This document shows, in pieces, positions 6,394-7,882 of a stretch of 7,882 bases of DNA. The translations under genes and the position numbers were made by a program. Origin of the DNA: an uncultured Ruminococcus sp. Lineage in GTDB: Bacteria; Bacillota; Clostridia; Oscillospirales; CAG-272. The stretch is taken from NCBI GenBank assembly GCA_902796505.1, contig CADBPA010000077.1, positions 1-7,882 on the forward strand. The letters are read 5' to 3'. Within the stretch, counting starts at the first letter, position 1, and every line of letters starts with the position of its first letter. The notes below the pieces were generated by a model that saw only the letters and a list, made by a program, of their open reading frames with translations, was not told the DNA's origin and did no database searches.

Positions 6394-7269
6394 TCAGGAT
6401 CTCGGACCGAAGAGGTTCGAGAAAAATTCCTTGATCGGTTTGTAGATCTTTCCGAAGAAATCGGAGAGGGCGGCTGCAAATTCCGGGACCTTCGCCGTCA
6501 GAACGGCGAGGACCGCCACGGCGATCGCAAAGAGCGAGAGCAGGATCACGGCGACGATCTTGCCGCGCGTGGTCTTGATCGGCTCCTGCTTCGGCATCCA
6601 ACCGAGCCTGCCGAGCGGCGGAGTCAGCGCGCCGAGAAGCAGCAGAATGACCAGCACTTCGAGCGGATACAGGATGATCTGCTTGGCGAGCGAGATCCCG
6701 AAATAGACGCCGTAGGTCTTGGCGCCGAGCAGATGCACGTTCCAGAGCGAGCCGAGCGCCGCGTTGATCGCGAGGCTGACGATCGCTTTGGCGATCAGCA
6801 CACGCGGAAAGCTGATCTTCTGCCGCCAGAAGAGGCAGGAGTATACGCAGGCCGAGAGCATCGCCGAGAGCGTGTATCCGAAATAGAAGGCGCCGCTGCC
6901 CGAAAGCGCGAAGCCCACGATGTCCGAGACCGCGCCGCGGATCAGCGAAAGAAACGGACCGAGGACCGCGCCGGAGATCGCGCTGACCGTGAAGGTCACC
7001 TGCAGCCGCAGTCCCGACGTCAGGGGGATCGAGATATATTGCAGCAGCACCGAGAGCGCCGCCATCATCGCCGCCACGCAGAGCTTGCGCACGTCGTAAA
7101 GCTCGCGCAGGGCTTCGAGAAACCATTCCTTCGAGAAGGGTTTCAGAAAGGTCGTGTTCGATAAAAACCCGGCGGGCCTGCGGCAGGACGCCGTTTTTTT
7201 GTTTTTCTTCTGGGCGGGCTTACCGCCCGGCGCTTCGGGTTTTTCTGGGTTGCGGAAATCTTCTGCCAT
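6394..7269 (-). CDS. folT: Folate-type ECF transporter S component with extra C-terminal helix
   Basis: A 291-residue membrane protein, the presumed folate-binding subunit of an ECF importer. A basic hydrophilic tail (1-57) is followed by LYDVRKLCVAAMMAALSVLL (57-76), LRLQVTFTVSAISGAVLGPF (87-106) with RGAVSDIVGFAL (111-122), YFGYTLSAMLSACVYSCLFW (129-148), helices around 157-175 and 187-215, and the LGSLWNVHLLG (172-182) segment resembling the NTLWLS region of FolT proteins. Residues 236-259 add a further hydrophobic helix and 260-291 an amphipathic tail; S components normally stop at six helices. The start at 7269 is chosen because AAGGAGG (complement of 7277-7283) sits 7 bases before it; the upstream in-frame ATG at 7428 would translate through the riboswitch. 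Folate specificity is inferred from the tetrahydrofolate riboswitch immediately upstream plus the family look. No EcfA/T is encoded nearby. Confidence 0.87.
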   Translation of the reverse strand: MAEDFRNPEKPEAPGGKPAQKKNKKTASCRRPAGFLSNTTFLKPFSKEWFLEALRELYDVRKLCVAAMMAALSVLLQYISIPLTSGLRLQVTFTVSAISGAVLGPFLSLIRGAVSDIVGFALSGSGAFYFGYTLSAMLSACVYSCLFWRQKISFPRVLIAKAIVSLAINAALGSLWNVHLLGAKTYGVYFGISLAKQIILYPLEVLVILLLLGALTPPLGRLGWMPKQEPIKTTRGKIVAVILLSLFAIAVAVLAVLTAKVPEFAAALSDFFGKIYKPIKEFFSNLFGPRS

Positions 7270-7275
7270 CTTGTT

Positions 7276-7310
7276 GCCTCCTTGTGCAGTTCTTTCCCGC
7301 ACCGGGAGGC
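7276..7310 (-). promoter_or_regulatory. Ribosome-site sequestering hairpin upstream of folT
   Basis: On the - strand GCCTCC (complement of 7305-7310) pairs with GGAGGC (complement of 7276-7281), which contains the folT ribosome site. Nested GTGC/GCAC (7299-7302 with 7284-7287) adds four pairs across a 2x2 internal loop. There is no T-run, so the riboswitch above probably acts on translation. A separate CGGGC-GTAT-GCCCG hairpin lies just upstream at 7325-7338. Confidence 0.7.
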
Positions 7311-7367
7311 GGAGATCCTTCTGTCGGGCATACGCCCGGCGGATGGCGGAAGACCTGCTCTGCCGGA

Positions 7368-7472
7368 AACAGCGGGATGCGGTCCGGCGCACCGTCGGGA
7401 TCGTCGATCCCATTCGTCCGCAAAGCAACTCCCCGTCTCTGCGGCACTGAACGCGCGCCGGCCTACTCTGTT
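7368..7472 (-). ncRNA. Tetrahydrofolate (THF) riboswitch
   Basis: On the - strand every element of the THF-I aptamer can be laid out in order. P1 is AACAG/CTGTT (7468-7472 with 7368-7372). AGAGTAGG follows (7462-7469). P2 is CCGGCGC/GCGCCGG (7455-7461 with 7384-7390). Then GCGTTCAGTG (7445-7454; family GCGUUAAGUG), P3 CCGCA/TGCGG (7440-7444 with 7418-7422) with loop GACGGGGAGTTG (7426-7437; family GAAUGGGAUGUCG), ACGAA (7413-7417), P4 GGGATC/GATCCC (7406-7411 with 7397-7402), CGGTG (7390-7394) and CCGCATCC (7375-7382; family UGCAUCC). It lies directly upstream of folT and its tautomerase partner and should repress them when reduced folate is plentiful. Confidence 0.93.
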
Positions 7473-7500
7473 GGTATGAAATTCTGAGAGGTTTCCCGGA

Positions 7501-7881
7501 TCAGACGACCGGGCGGAAGGCGACCCTCTCGCCGCCTTTGCGGACGCTTTCTTTGAGCGCCTCGACGAGCGCGACGGTGTTCGCCGCCGATTCGGGCGGA
7601 TTCTTCTCGTTCTCGCCGCCGTTCAGGATCAGGTCGGCAAGGAAGCGCGTCTCCTCCGCCATATGGTCGGTCGCGGGATACTCCAGGACGCGCTTTTCGC
7701 CGTCCGCAAAGACGGTGACGGGGCTCGTGCCGTCCCAGACGATCGTCGCCTTCTCGGTCGTGATGCGGAAGGTGGAGCGGAAGGTGAAGCCCGGCGCTTC
7801 GTACCAGCTCGCCGTCGAGGAGACGACCGGGCCGTCCTTGAAGAAGAAGCGGCTGTGCGACCACTGATATTCGGTCTCGCC
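7501..7881 (-). CDS. Gfo/Idh/MocA-family oxidoreductase, C-terminal part (start beyond window)
   Basis: The last 126 residues of a protein whose frame is open to the right edge of the window; the stop is the complement of 7501-7503. The N-terminal NAD(P)-binding domain lies outside. The visible part is the tail of the alpha/beta C-terminal domain: a strand region ASWYEAPGFTFRSTFRITTEKATIVWD, then ADLILNGGENEKNPPE and the closing helix ESAANTVALVEALKESVRKG, the standard last helix of this family, ending ERVAFRPVV. Members reduce or oxidise sugars, inositols and similar polyols; the substrate cannot be told from this end. Codon use fits the other genes (GC-rich third positions), which separates it from the overlapping open frames on both strands. 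The stop lies 28 bases before the THF riboswitch, and no terminator or clear promoter is seen between them, so the folate unit might be partly read from this gene. Confidence 0.85.
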   Translation of the reverse strand, partial: GETEYQWSHSRFFFKDGPVVSSTASWYEAPGFTFRSTFRITTEKATIVWDGTSPVTVFADGEKRVLEYPATDHMAEETRFLADLILNGGENEKNPPESAANTVALVEALKESVRKGGERVAFRPVV

Positions 7882-7882
7882 C

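Noticed and set aside
5899..7164. A 421-codon + strand open frame rich in Arg, Glu, Asp and His
   Set aside because: It is antisense to folT and the MIF-family gene, both of which have family motifs, ribosome sites and a riboswitch. The charged low-complexity product is a typical mirror of a GC-rich gene.
7270..7428. Longer FolT start at 7428
   Set aside because: It would add 53 Arg-rich residues translated from the riboswitch and the sequestering hairpin. The ATG at 7269 has an ideal ribosome site.
7473..7560. Promoter for the folate unit just upstream of the THF riboswitch
   Set aside because: CAGAAT and CATACC match the -10 consensus at only four of six bases, and neither has a fitting -35 at 17 bases. 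No promoter can be supported.
7463..7867. Open frames on the + strand (7538-7867) and in another - frame (7463-7864)
   Set aside because: Both overlap the Gfo/Idh/MocA C-terminus. Their products look like shifted readings and one overlaps the THF riboswitch.
1..7882. Search for CRISPR arrays, insertion sequences, attachment sites and tRNA genes
   Set aside because: No regular repeat-spacer pattern, transposase frame, terminal inverted repeat pair or tRNA cloverleaf was found by eye.

Overview
The window looks like chromosomal DNA from a GC-rich member of the Firmicutes, most likely a gut-type Clostridia. Supporting signs are consensus sigma-A promoters, strong AGGAGG ribosome sites, a lipobox lipoprotein, ECF-type vitamin transporters, two riboswitch classes common in Firmicutes, and a GH29 fucosidase. 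I see no mobile element, tRNA, rRNA or CRISPR array.

Layout, left to right. (1) Positions 2-2737, + strand: a 5'-truncated isoleucyl-tRNA synthetase of the eukaryote-like type 2, followed by one weak and one good terminator hairpin. (2) Positions 2890-4338, + strand: a single-gene unit for a cytoplasmic GH29 alpha-L-fucosidase. It has a perfect TTGACA-17-TATAAT promoter, an 8-bp inverted repeat exactly where the transcript should start, and a strong terminator with a UNCG-type loop. (3) Positions 4401-6016, + strand: a vitamin B12 uptake unit. A near-perfect promoter is followed by a cobalamin riboswitch, a hairpin that buries the ribosome site, a lipoprotein with a transcobalamin-like C-terminal (DUF4430) domain, and an ECF transporter S component one base later. 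(4) Positions 7472-6022, - strand: a folate uptake unit. A tetrahydrofolate riboswitch lies above a ribosome-site-sequestering hairpin, a FolT-type ECF S component with an extra C-terminal membrane helix, and a small MIF/tautomerase-family protein. (5) Positions 7881-7501, - strand: the C-terminal end of a Gfo/Idh/MocA-family oxidoreductase, open at the window edge.

Units 3 and 4 converge on a shared bidirectional terminator at 5981-6010. Together they form a compact vitamin-scavenging cluster: B12 and folate feed the same one-carbon metabolism, each S component sits under a riboswitch for its presumed ligand, and neither is accompanied here by EcfA/A'/T, so both probably share an energising module encoded elsewhere. 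The most interesting parts are the transcobalamin-like lipoprotein paired with a B12 S component, and the MIF-family protein placed in a folate-riboswitch operon.
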